From: Zestosphaera sp.
GTDB lineage: Archaea > Thermoproteota > Thermoprotei_A > Sulfolobales > NBVN01
DNA length: 64,000 nt
Direction of reading: 5' to 3'
Assembly: GCA_038727705.1 (NCBI GenBank)
Contig: JAVYVJ010000001.1
Span: 669,924 to 733,923, forward strand
Part shown: in pieces, positions 1-7,974 of the stretch
How the letters are laid out: each line of letters starts with the position of its first letter
How positions within the stretch are numbered: the first letter of the stretch is position 1
Translations under genes and position numbers: made by a program
Notes under the pieces: generated by a model
The model's input: only the letters and a program-made list of their open reading frames with translations
Databases searched by the model: none
What the model was told of the DNA's origin: nothing

Positions 1-44
1 GCTGAGACACCTAAACCAATGGTCACTAGGATAGTATCACGCAA
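1..44 (-). CDS. possible start of a TRAP transporter permease (partial, window edge)
   Basis: A reading frame opens with TTG just inside the 3' end of the DUF1850 gene and runs off the window edge. The 14 visible residues are hydrophobic (LRDTILVTIGLGVS). TAXI-type TRAP transporters usually have a fused DctQM-like permease next to the TAXI binding protein and DUF1850 protein, so a permease is expected at this place. Only the position and hydrophobicity support the call. Confidence 0.25.
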   Translation of the reverse strand, partial: MRDTILVTIGLGVS

Positions 45-555
45 TATAATTTAAACCTTTAACACTACCTAGCACGGCCTGCAGGAGGAGAGCGACCGGT
101 GGCACTCGCACACAGGCTTTAATCTCTACAGTCCCGTTGCACGTAACCCTTCTACCATTAACAGTTAGTGTAGGATCTACTCTATGTCTCATGCTCACCA
201 TCACTACCGGCCCTAAGGATATGTCCTCAGCCGTATACCCCCCGTCAGAGCCAACAATCTGAACCGGCAAGTCGTTCGGTGTTGAAGGTAACCCGGCCCC
301 GTGTCCCGGCCACACGAGCTTGACGAGCCTAACCTCACACCCGACTACCTCGTAGGTTTCGACAACCTTCATCAACTCTACACTGTGCAAGTACTCCAAA
401 GCTACCGTAACTTTTACATTGGGTTGGATTAAGTACACTGTGTTATCCATCACTACCTCAGTCACTTGGATTATTGGAAGGCTGAGGAGCGTTACTCCAA
501 AAAACAAGGTTGCGAGCAAAAAGACGAGCTTACTTTTACCCACCATCTGATTCAC
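37..555 (-). CDS. DUF1850 protein of a TAXI/TRAP transporter operon
   Basis: A 172-residue protein with one N-terminal hydrophobic segment (about residues 9-30), then a small extracytoplasmic domain. The YLHSVE motif near residue 55 and the WPGHGAGLPS motif near residues 82-91 are typical of DUF1850, a family found almost only beside TAXI-family TRAP transporter genes; its biochemical role is unknown. The start is GTG, two bases after the TAA stop of the TAXI binding protein, so the two genes are one transcription unit and probably translationally coupled. A second short hydrophobic stretch (PPVALLLQAVLG) lies near the C terminus. Function beyond transporter association is inferred from neighbours. 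Confidence 0.8.
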   Translation of the reverse strand: MNQMVGKSKLVFLLATLFFGVTLLSLPIIQVTEVVMDNTVYLIQPNVKVTVALEYLHSVELMKVVETYEVVGCEVRLVKLVWPGHGAGLPSTPNDLPVQIVGSDGGYTAEDISLGPVVMVSMRHRVDPTLTVNGRRVTCNGTVEIKACVRVPPVALLLQAVLGSVKGLNYIA

Positions 556-557
556 GT

Positions 558-1556
558 TTATGGTCTCAGCTCTGAGGGTATGGTGATGCCCTTCTCCTGG
601 AAGTACTTAGCAGCTCCCGGATGTAGCTTTATTGGTACTCCATTCAACGCTGTCTCGAGTTTTATATCCTGAGCTCTTGAATGGGCCTGCCTTAACTCGT
701 CTATGCGTTCATACATCACTTTCAGTATTGTGTAGGCGACGTCGTCAGGCACGTCGGAGCTTATGGCGAGCATGGCCATTACTGCCGCTGTTTTCACATC
801 CTTCTCCATGCCGGTGTAGGTACCCTTCGGCACAGTATATGGTACGAAGAAGAGGTAACCCTGCTGTTTCAGCGTGTTGAAGAGGGCGTCAGGCACCTCC
901 ACTAGATTGACGGGAGTTGTCGCAGCCAGCTCCATTATTGCTGAGGTAGGTATACCGGCTACTACGAAGCCCGCGTCAACCTGGCCAAGTTTGAGGGCCT
1001 GGGCTGCTTGTGTGAAGTCTAGGTTCTGGACCGTTATTTTATCCCAGACTCCTGCAGCTTTAAGTATTATCTCGGCCTCAACCGCTGTTCCGCTACCTGC
1101 GGCACCGACAGCGACCCTCTTTCCAGCGAGATCAGTGATGGATTTGATCCCACTGTCAGCCCTGACCACAATCTGGATGATCTCTGGGTAGAGGGCTGCG
1201 AGACCCCTTATCTTATCTACCTTGCTACCCTCAAACATGTAGAGACCGTTGAGAGCGTAGTAGGCTATGTCGTTCTGTATGAAGACCAGGTTAGCATCAC
1301 CCGTTCCTAAAGCCCTCGCGTTGGCTACCGACGCGCCACTCGAGGACGCTGAGGCCGTGATCTTGTCGCCCGCGTACTTGTTAAGCAGGTCGGCCAGCTT
1401 GACACCAATAGGATAATAGACTCCCCCTGTGCCCCCGGTGTAAATTGTGACCTTATACGGCGCCTTAGGCATGAAGGCATAGTAAGCAAGTAAACCTACG
1501 ACCATGAGAACTACCACTGCTATGGCTACAATGAGGGTCTTCGAAACTCCCTTCAT
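558..1556 (-). CDS. TAXI family TRAP transporter solute-binding protein
   Basis: Extracytoplasmic binding protein of a secondary TRAP transporter of the TAXI class, which import organic acids such as glutamate or C4-dicarboxylates; the substrate here cannot be told. After a short basic N-terminus there is one membrane anchor, then the family motif IYTGGTGGVYYPIGVKLADL and further blocks typical of the fold (VQNLDFTQAAQALKLGQVDAGF). I start it at the ATG for MKGVSK rather than 10 codons upstream: a GGTG ribosome site lies 5-8 bases before this ATG and a TTTATTAA TATA-like box lies about 30 bases further up. About 332 residues, normal length. It is the first gene of the operon with the DUF1850 gene. 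Confidence 0.9.
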   Translation of the reverse strand: MKGVSKTLIVAIAVVVLMVVGLLAYYAFMPKAPYKVTIYTGGTGGVYYPIGVKLADLLNKYAGDKITASASSSGASVANARALGTGDANLVFIQNDIAYYALNGLYMFEGSKVDKIRGLAALYPEIIQIVVRADSGIKSITDLAGKRVAVGAAGSGTAVEAEIILKAAGVWDKITVQNLDFTQAAQALKLGQVDAGFVVAGIPTSAIMELAATTPVNLVEVPDALFNTLKQQGYLFFVPYTVPKGTYTGMEKDVKTAAVMAMLAISSDVPDDVAYTILKVMYERIDELRQAHSRAQDIKLETALNGVPIKLHPGAAKYFQEKGITIPSELRP

Positions 1557-1893
1557 AACGACACCTACAAAATAGTAGTTGTACACGACTTAATAAACCT
1601 TCTTAATAGGAGATGTAAGAGTCCTTAACATGGCTTTGAAGTATTATCTTCTCAACACTATGAGGAACTCCCGCATCCTGTCTCCACAGGCTCGGTTTCC
1701 TCGAAGCACTCACCACATACCTACATCCAGGCGGACTACAAATCACCTAAGAATATCAACAAACCCTCATAAACCTCCCAAAACCCCTCGAAAAGTCCTG
1801 ATGAGCAAGGAAGGCATGGCCGTTGAGGAGAAGATGATCCGATGTAAAATGTATAATCACGTTGTTTTTATGAATGAAGCTATGGGTAATTCT
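1557..1893. other. intergenic stretch without a supported gene
   Basis: 337 bases between the TAXI gene start and the end of the M20 pseudogene. The only recognisable element is the TATA-like TTTATTAA of the TAXI promoter on the minus strand near 1590. A plus-strand frame crosses it, but its composition (rich in Pro, Arg, Thr, Ser) and lack of a ribosome site argue against a gene. Confidence 0.5.
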
Positions 1894-2414
1894 TTACTGG
1901 GAAATTGTCAGTATCTTGTTCAATACGTTCAGGTAGACTTCACCCATTTTTCGAGCTCCTCTATGCTCAGGTACTCGTCAGCCACGTGGCCATGCCTAAC
2001 CCGCCAGGTCTATACGTTACCGCCCTAGGACCTCCTCAGTAGCGCTCCTGACGGGATTGACGATCCTTGGCTCAGGATTCATTAATGCGGGATTGAGTTT
2101 GTTAGTTGTCATAACCTTCACCCTCACTTCAGGATATTCTGAAGCAATCATATCCACAAACCCTCTGAATTTCTTTTCAACATCCTCAAGTCTCTCCTCA
2201 GGTGTGACCCTCCTATCGATAGAGGACGCGTAGTAAGCTGGAACCATGTCCGTCTTAGCACCTCCCTGAATATTTTGTTGTTACTCACAACGGAATTAAA
2301 GGGGTCTGTGCTCCACCCGTTGTCGGGCGGGATGATGGTCGGTATGGATATCACGTCCTTGAGACCACAGATACTCCAGCCCAGATTACGTCTGACTGCG
2401 TAATCTGAGAACAT
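1894..2414 (-). pseudogene. M20 metallopeptidase remnant with internal deletion and frameshifts
   Basis: Decayed gene of the ArgE/DapE/ACY1 (M20) amidohydrolase family. It still has a good GGTGAT ribosome site and an ATG at 2414 (MFSDYAV). The text then jumps to NGWSTDPFNSVVSNNKIF, which is the stretch just before the metal-binding GRGxxD motif. After a frame change it continues as GGAKTDMVPAYYASSIDRR, the dimerisation domain. The C-terminal piece reads HGHVADEYLSIEELEKWVK and then, after another one-base shift, VYLNVLNKILTISQ with a TAA stop. The HxD and GRGxxD metal ligands and the catalytic Glu are missing, so the product cannot be active. About 520 bases remain of the roughly 1,200 expected. 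Confidence 0.8.
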
Positions 2415-2439
2415 GTGTCATCACCTCAATGTAAACGAC

Positions 2440-2796
2440 TCAACTCTTATTAACGTTTTTGGAGAGAAGGTCCGCGGATTCGTCTTGACGACTTGAATCG
2501 ATTGCCCGCTGTGCTATCAGGCTGAGAACTTCCTCAACATCCTCGAGAGTTACCCCGTAGAACCTCACCTCCTTCCCTCTCAGCAGTTCCAGAATCTTCT
2601 CCACCACCTTACTCACAGGAGTCTCCATTTTAGTGAGTTCTTGCAGAACCTCCTCAAATCCCTCTGCTGGGTCGGCAAAGAAGTCCCCCGTCAGTACTGC
2701 ACCCTTCACTAAACTTCCCTGGATTTTGAGACACGCCTTAATGACTTTTCCGCCGGGACGCTTTACTTCAGCACACGCTATTCTCACTTCATCCAA
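2440..2796 (-). CDS. lplB: lipoate-protein ligase, C-terminal accessory subunit (LplB-like)
   Basis: A 118-residue protein matching the small C-terminal domain that is fused to LplA in bacteria but separate in some archaea such as Thermoplasma, where both parts are needed to activate lipoate with ATP. It carries the core ACLKIQGSLVKGAVLTGDFF and a C-terminal helical part. The start is TTG, overlapping the end of lplA by 13 bases, with a GAGGTG ribosome site eight bases upstream inside lplA. Cytoplasmic. The tight overlap supports a two-subunit ligase. No lipoylated complex (glycine cleavage, 2-oxoacid dehydrogenase) is encoded in the window. Confidence 0.8.
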   Translation of the reverse strand: MDEVRIACAEVKRPGGKVIKACLKIQGSLVKGAVLTGDFFADPAEGFEEVLQELTKMETPVSKVVEKILELLRGKEVRFYGVTLEDVEEVLSLIAQRAIDSSRQDESADLLSKNVNKS

Positions 2797-3635
2797 GACG
2801 AGAGCACCTCTTCCTGCTGCGGACTTGGTTTCGAGATCTCCTTAAGTGCTTCATACTCCTCCTCATTGAGGAGGTCTCTGAGTTCCTCTACGTACGCCAG
2901 ATTCCACTCAAGTCTGGAGTACCTGCTCCTGTAGAGATCTAGGGCCTTCACCAACTCCTCCCGTCCTACATCGCTCTGCTTGATCCTCAACCTCATTCTC
3001 CTTGCAAGGACCTCTAGGATTGCATCGATAACCTCCTCAGGACTAACTGCTCTTCCGAGAGCCTCACTAACAGTGACCACCCTCTTAACCCTGCTCCCAG
3101 TGAATCTCTTGTCGGAGAGCTTAACCTCGGATACTTTGAGAACCCTCCAGAGTACGGATATGTCACTCGAGAGGAGCATGGCCCCATGAACGAAGATTCT
3201 GTCATGCGATCTGTGAGCCGCCATACCGGAGACCTTCAGTCCGCCGACCTCAATATCATTCAGTGGTCTGTAGTAAGCGTCCTTAACCCCCAGATCTTTC
3301 AGAGCCTCCGCCACTGCCTCACCGACAAGTCTGAATGCCTCCTCGACGTCGAGACTGTAGCCCGGCAGAGCCAACGCGTAATTCAAATTGCCCAAATCAT
3401 GGTATACAGCACCGCCCCCCGTGAACCTCCTCACAAGCCTAACGCCAAGACCCAAAGCCTCCACCGCGTTAACCTCAAGAACAGGTGACTGAAACCTCCC
3501 TATAATCACTACCCTATCATTACGCCAGAAACGTATGGTGGGTTCTCGTGCTACGGAATAGAATCCTTCTTCAAACGCTAGGTTGAAGAATTGATTTCCA
3601 GGCCACTCAGCAGTGAAGGTCCTTAAGACATCCAT
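2784..3635 (-). CDS. lplA: lipoate-protein ligase A, catalytic subunit
   Basis: Transfers lipoate, through lipoyl-AMP, to the lysine of lipoyl domains. The family signature RRFTGGGAVYHD is at residues 69-80, followed by LGNLNYAL. The catalytic lysine region is present as LKVSGMAAHR near residue 134. At 283 residues it is the large domain only; the accessory domain is the downstream overlapping gene. The start at ATG 3635 keeps the usual N-terminal block (NLAFEEGFYS). An alternative is octanoyltransferase of the same fold, but the paired accessory gene favours ligase. Confidence 0.88.
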   Translation of the reverse strand: MDVLRTFTAEWPGNQFFNLAFEEGFYSVAREPTIRFWRNDRVVIIGRFQSPVLEVNAVEALGLGVRLVRRFTGGGAVYHDLGNLNYALALPGYSLDVEEAFRLVGEAVAEALKDLGVKDAYYRPLNDIEVGGLKVSGMAAHRSHDRIFVHGAMLLSSDISVLWRVLKVSEVKLSDKRFTGSRVKRVVTVSEALGRAVSPEEVIDAILEVLARRMRLRIKQSDVGREELVKALDLYRSRYSRLEWNLAYVEELRDLLNEEEYEALKEISKPSPQQEEVLSSWMK

Positions 3636-3804
3636 TCCCAGTACCCTAAATCAATAGATGAATCAGGTTGATTAAAGCTATACACATAACCGGGCATACT
3701 GCAACTAGAATGCCCAACCCTGAAGTTCAAGCGGGTCGGCTGACAGTAACTCTGATCTCACTCCTGCACTGAGTAAGAGGTTCACTGTAGGCTATGAGCC
3801 TCCT

Positions 3805-4968
3805 CTAATGGCTGGTGCGCATTATTAGCGCCCCCGTTAACCCCATTGTTGCTGTGAGGATTGAAGCCGCTGTTAATCCGTGTACATCATACATGTAGCC
3901 TACTGGTGATGTTAGCGTGTACGCCGCATATATGAATGATCCTGCCAAACCCATTGCCAGACTCCTCTGCTCTGGTTTTGCTGCGCTGATGGGTATTGAG
4001 AACATCGTTACTAAGATTGGCGCTATCCCGGCCCCTAGTGCCGCTACTATCACGGTCGTCACAGGCCCTGGCGGTGTGTAGGTGAAGGCTAGTGTGGCTA
4101 TAGACGTCAGTGTAGTCCCGACTATGAAAAGAGATTTATGTCCGTCCTTAAGCATCTTGTCGGCGATCTGACCGCTAAGTATCTGTGATACTATGCACCC
4201 TGCATTGAGGACGGTGCCGAGTAGTGACGCCTCCATGTACCCATATCCTTTAGCCATGCACCACTTAACTACATAGGTTGAATACACGCTCCAGAGACCT
4301 ACACCAAAAAATATAGCGATGCACGTCTTTAGGAAGGTGTGGTTCTTAAGCGGCTCTAACACCTCATGCCACGATAACTTGCTTGGAGGATCCAAGGGGT
4401 AAGGTGGTCGCCTCCTCAGTATGACAAGGATGGGAACTACCATAAGGAGGGAGGCAAACATGAATACGGTGTAAGCCTGCCTCCACCCCCAGTTACTGAT
4501 CATCCAAGCCGAGAGCGGGATCTCCCACACAAGCCCTAAAGTCATGGAGGACGCCCAGAAACCCATTGCAGTGCCTAGCTCACCTCTACTAAACCACTCG
4601 GAGATTGTGACGGGAGCGACTGTGGCTATAGTGCCGGATCCGAAACCCATGATGAATCTGCTTAATAGAACGCTCAGAAAGTCGGGGGCTGATGAGGACA
4701 GAGCCCAGCCGGCGACGGAGATCAAGACCCCTACAGCAAGTGCGGACCTGGTACCAAGCCTCATCGCGATAGCACCGGCAGGAATTGATACAATAACCCT
4801 TGACACAGCCCAAACAGAGGTGATCAAGCCGGCGACAGCCGAGCTGATTCCGAAGACCGTCATTAAGATGGGAACTGAGGGGGAGGCTACGGCAAGCTGG
4901 GAAGCGACGACAAGCATGTTCGTCAGAACGCACAAAGCCAACACAACCCATCTAAAGCGATCTCTCAA
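3805..4968 (-). CDS. major facilitator superfamily transporter
   Basis: A 387-residue membrane protein with about 12 hydrophobic segments. The loop between segments 2 and 3 (AGAIAMRLGTRSAL) and the FIMGFGSG motif near segment 4 match the MFS pattern. TTG start with a GGTGG ribosome site seven bases upstream; a TATA-like TTATAATG lies near 5012. It is monocistronic between intergenic stretches of about 170 bases on each side. Substrate unknown; no binding motif or neighbour points to one. Confidence 0.85.
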   Translation of the reverse strand: MRDRFRWVVLALCVLTNMLVVASQLAVASPSVPILMTVFGISSAVAGLITSVWAVSRVIVSIPAGAIAMRLGTRSALAVGVLISVAGWALSSSAPDFLSVLLSRFIMGFGSGTIATVAPVTISEWFSRGELGTAMGFWASSMTLGLVWEIPLSAWMISNWGWRQAYTVFMFASLLMVVPILVILRRRPPYPLDPPSKLSWHEVLEPLKNHTFLKTCIAIFFGVGLWSVYSTYVVKWCMAKGYGYMEASLLGTVLNAGCIVSQILSGQIADKMLKDGHKSLFIVGTTLTSIATLAFTYTPPGPVTTVIVAALGAGIAPILVTMFSIPISAAKPEQRSLAMGLAGSFIYAAYTLTSPVGYMYDVHGLTAASILTATMGLTGALIMRTSH

Positions 4969-5134
4969 CCGTCAACCACCCTAGCCGAAAACTATGAACT
5001 GAGGAACATTATAAGACAAGAATTGCGCCTTAAGTGGAACTTAATATCGCGAGTCACGTGCTAAACCCAAGTTTTCCGAACATAACCTTATGTAATTCAA
5101 GGTCTTAGCTTTCCTAACAACGTGGAGCTCAAGG

Positions 5135-5767
5135 TCAGACAATAAGCCTCAGCATCACCACACTCACTATGAAAATCACTGACCATTCAATGAGAGATCT
5201 TCTGAATATCCTTGAGCCATCCAATGGGGGCAGTGGAAGTATGTTGAAGAAAGCGAGCCAAGCGTTTATCCTCGCTACGTAGTAGATTAGCTCACGTGCC
5301 ACAAACGCCTCAACAGGTACCACAGTGAGTAATAACCACGCCCCAACACCTAAGGCTATGTTCATCAGCGGGCCTGCCTCAGCTATCCTCAGCTCGGTAT
5401 GCGGATCTACACGACCCCAGTACGCATATATGATGACAGCACCGGGGGCCGCAAACAAGATAGGAATTCTTACAGCTATGTTCAGGAGAGCGATGGCCAG
5501 AGTTATCATAAGTCCTAAGTACCAGGCCCTGTACCTGGCGACGAGGTCGTATGCCTTAGCTACTTCCCTATGAGCCAGCTCATGGAACAAGAACGCAGTC
5601 CCCACGCCAACGGAGGAGTAGAGAAGACTAATATACAGTAGTCTGAGATCATGTTGCATAACGAGAGCGAATGAGAAGGTGAGGACGGCCCACGAAACAA
5701 TTAAATCGAATACCTCACTGCCCCAGTACACGCCCCTACCACGGTAAATATGCGGGGTCATCGACAT
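5135..5767 (-). CDS. M50 family membrane zinc metalloprotease (site-2 protease type)
   Basis: Intramembrane protease with the zinc motif HELAH at about residues 62-66 of the start chosen here, and the third-ligand motif NILPLPPLDGS near the C terminus, both set in hydrophobic segments. About 210 residues, the compact archaeal form without a PDZ domain. The open frame extends 26 codons further up, overlapping guaAb, but that extension (PPCFNTYNDF) is not part of the family. I prefer the ATG at 5767; the ATG two codons later is also possible. Substrates are unknown; members cut membrane-anchored regulators or clear membrane proteins. Confidence 0.82.
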   Translation of the reverse strand: MSMTPHIYRGRGVYWGSEVFDLIVSWAVLTFSFALVMQHDLRLLYISLLYSSVGVGTAFLFHELAHREVAKAYDLVARYRAWYLGLMITLAIALLNIAVRIPILFAAPGAVIIYAYWGRVDPHTELRIAEAGPLMNIALGVGAWLLLTVVPVEAFVARELIYYVARINAWLAFFNILPLPPLDGSRIFRRSLIEWSVIFIVSVVMLRLIV

Positions 5768-5837
5768 CACTACAAGAATAGGGATGAAGTCATTATAAGT
5801 GTTAAAGCACGGAGGTTCGAGTTGCTGAGATGTGTAC

Positions 5838-6785
5838 CTACTCAAACTCTATGGTCGCTGGAGGCTTGTCAGTGATATCGTAGAGTACTCTCGCCACCTC
5901 AGGCACCTCCGACAATATCCTGTCCCTTACTCTCTCGAGCCTCCCCCATTCAAGCCTTAGGTATTTGGCGGTCAGAGCGTCTTGCGACTCAACCACCCTC
6001 AACGCTACGATGTATCCGTATTTCCTCATACCCTCAGGGCTAACCCCAGTAGCCCTTCCCTCCAATAGGACTGGGAAGGCCTGGAAGCACTCGATATCCC
6101 TCAGCTCCTCCTCGACTATTGCTGTGGCTTTCTTTATTATCGAGAGTTTCTCTCTTGTAACCTCACCCAGGATCCTCACTGAGAGGCCGGGACCGGGGAA
6201 TGGTCTGCGCCTCACTATCTCGTCAGGCAATCCTAAAGCCTTAGCCACGAGCCTGACCTGACTCTTGTAGAGATCCTTGATTGGCTCGAGAACTCTGAAG
6301 CCATAGCTCGTGAGCGGGTTTATGCCAACTTGCTCGAGAACGTTATGCTGAGTCTTAACACCTCCTTTCGTCTCCACAATATCAGCAGCTATAGTACCCT
6401 GCAATACGATGTTGACCCTGTACTCCTTAGCGATTCTTGAGAAGACCTTGTAGAACGTATCACGGAAGCGTTTCCTCTTCTCCTCAGCATCCCTAACACC
6501 GCTTAAAGCCCCTATGAACTCCTCCGACACGTCGAACACTCGTACCTCCAGTCCGAGGTCTTTGAACACACTCTTGACTCTCTCTGCCTCACCCAACCTC
6601 ATGAATCCATCCTCTAGAAAGACTGCTTTTAACCTGTTGCCGATAGCTCTGAAACCCAGCACAGCAGTCACGGAACTGTCCACACCGCCGGAGAGGGCTA
6701 CTATAGCCTCCTCTCCTCCTATCTCCCTTCTAAGCCACTCAACCTTCTCCGCTATGAAAGACTCAGGACTTAAGTTACTCGGCAC
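5838..6785 (-). CDS. guaAb: GMP synthase, ATP-pyrophosphatase subunit B
   Basis: Converts XMP to GMP with ATP and ammonia. The PP-loop SGGVDSS is at residues 32-38 and the C-terminal dimerisation part ends with the conserved KPPATIEFE. In archaea the glutamine amidotransferase subunit is a separate gene; it is not in this window. The start is placed at GTG 6785 (MPSNLSPESF), because a GGTG ribosome site lies at 6792-6795 and a TATA-like box (TAAAAGATTTATTT) lies at 6818-6831. An upstream TTG at 6818 would overlap the TATA box. About 315 residues, normal for subunit B. Confidence 0.92.
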   Translation of the reverse strand: MPSNLSPESFIAEKVEWLRREIGGEEAIVALSGGVDSSVTAVLGFRAIGNRLKAVFLEDGFMRLGEAERVKSVFKDLGLEVRVFDVSEEFIGALSGVRDAEEKRKRFRDTFYKVFSRIAKEYRVNIVLQGTIAADIVETKGGVKTQHNVLEQVGINPLTSYGFRVLEPIKDLYKSQVRLVAKALGLPDEIVRRRPFPGPGLSVRILGEVTREKLSIIKKATAIVEEELRDIECFQAFPVLLEGRATGVSPEGMRKYGYIVALRVVESQDALTAKYLRLEWGRLERVRDRILSEVPEVARVLYDITDKPPATIEFE

Positions 6786-6951
6786 ATGACACACCAAACA
6801 ACAAGGACGAGGATCCAAATAAATCTTTTAATGTTAATGCAGGAGGAGGTTAATGTGAAACGACCCCTCCCTTCAGAAGTCCCCGAGAGGCAAAAAATAA
6901 GTGAACTTTGAACTAAATAAGTAAATAAGGGGGGCGTCATCCGAAAACCAG

Positions 6952-7974
6952 TCATGGCATTTGTTTGCTGACCTTGTTTTTAGCAAGCTCCACAGCTAAT
7001 TTAATCGCTTCGTAGGAGGCAGTCTCGTCTGCAGTGCCTTTACCCGCCTTACCCCACACGGTGCCGTGATCCGGGGATACCCTGATTATAGGGAGACCCA
7101 ACGTTACGTTGACCCCCTCCATGAAGCCCACCATCTTCACCGCTATGTGTCCCTGATCATGATACATTGCCACCACGGCGTCGAACTCCTTGTTGTAATA
7201 CGCCCTATAGAACACGGTGTCCGGTGGATAGGGTCCTAACACGTTGAGACCTTTACTCTTAGCCTCTTCTACAGCTGGTATTATCTCTTTAATTTCCTCG
7301 TCGCCGAATAACCCACCCTCGCCTGAATGTGGGTTCAATCCTGCCACAGCAAGCCTGGGTTCTAGTATATTAAAGTAGTTCCTGAGATACTCGTAAGTCA
7401 ACTCTATGGTCTTCAGAATCCGTTCCTTTCTCACAGAATCCGGGACCTTCCTCAGAGGAATATGAGTTGTTACGTGAACAGCTCTCAGGTGCCTCGCGGC
7501 CAACATCATCCTGACCTCCCTCGCCCTGGTCAGCTCTGCCAACAGCTCCGTGTGACCAGGGTAGTTGTGGCCGGCCATGTTGAGGCTTTCCTTGCTTATA
7601 GGCATTGTCACGATAGCGTCCACTAGACCTCTTAACGCTAGGTCAACTGACTTCACTATATAGTCGTACGAGGCCCTCCCGCCCATGACAGAGGGCTTGC
7701 CGTACACAAGCCTGCTTAAGTCAACGTTATCCAGGTCATACACCCCAATCACGTTAGGCTCGTCAGGAAGCATAGTTGGGTCGTCAACCTTGAACATGCT
7801 TAGGTTTCTAAACCCGACAATACTCAAAGCTTTCAGAAGCACCTTATGGCTGCCTATGATGACGTACTTAGCGATGTCGTAGTCAGCCTTACGCAATGCC
7901 TTCAAGGTCAGCTCAGGACCTGAACCAGCCGGATCACCCATGGTGATTCCTATTATCACCTTACGATGTGACAT
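6952..7974 (-). CDS. pdxA2: PdxA2-like four-carbon phospho-acid dehydrogenase
   Basis: NAD-dependent metal-dependent dehydrogenase of the PdxA family. The N-terminal GITMGDPAGSGPE, the metal-site histidines in NYPGHTELLA and MYHDQGHIAVK, and SPDHGTVWGKAGKGTADE are all present. Its gene overlaps a DUF1537 kinase by 14 bases. That pairing defines PdxA2, which oxidises 4-phospho-D-threonate or 4-phospho-D-erythronate to give dihydroxyacetone phosphate and CO2, rather than the pyridoxal pathway enzyme. No other vitamin B6 genes are nearby. The start at ATG 7974 has a GGGTGA ribosome site; the nine-codon upstream extension is unlikely. Confidence 0.85.
   Translation of the reverse strand: MSHRKVIIGITMGDPAGSGPELTLKALRKADYDIAKYVIIGSHKVLLKALSIVGFRNLSMFKVDDPTMLPDEPNVIGVYDLDNVDLSRLVYGKPSVMGGRASYDYIVKSVDLALRGLVDAIVTMPISKESLNMAGHNYPGHTELLAELTRAREVRMMLAARHLRAVHVTTHIPLRKVPDSVRKERILKTIELTYEYLRNYFNILEPRLAVAGLNPHSGEGGLFGDEEIKEIIPAVEEAKSKGLNVLGPYPPDTVFYRAYYNKEFDAVVAMYHDQGHIAVKMVGFMEGVNVTLGLPIIRVSPDHGTVWGKAGKGTADETASYEAIKLAVELAKNKVSKQMP

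Noticed and set aside
1630-2028. A 132-codon plus-strand frame.
   Set aside because: Pro/Arg/Ser/Thr-rich text, no ribosome site, no family resemblance, and it runs antisense to the M20 pseudogene end.
3692-3715. GGGCAT...ATGCCC inverted repeat between lplA and the MFS gene.
   Set aside because: Only six base pairs with a 12-base loop and no T-run; not convincing as terminator or operator.
4544-4984. A 146-codon plus-strand frame.
   Set aside because: Antisense shadow of the MFS transporter N-terminal half.
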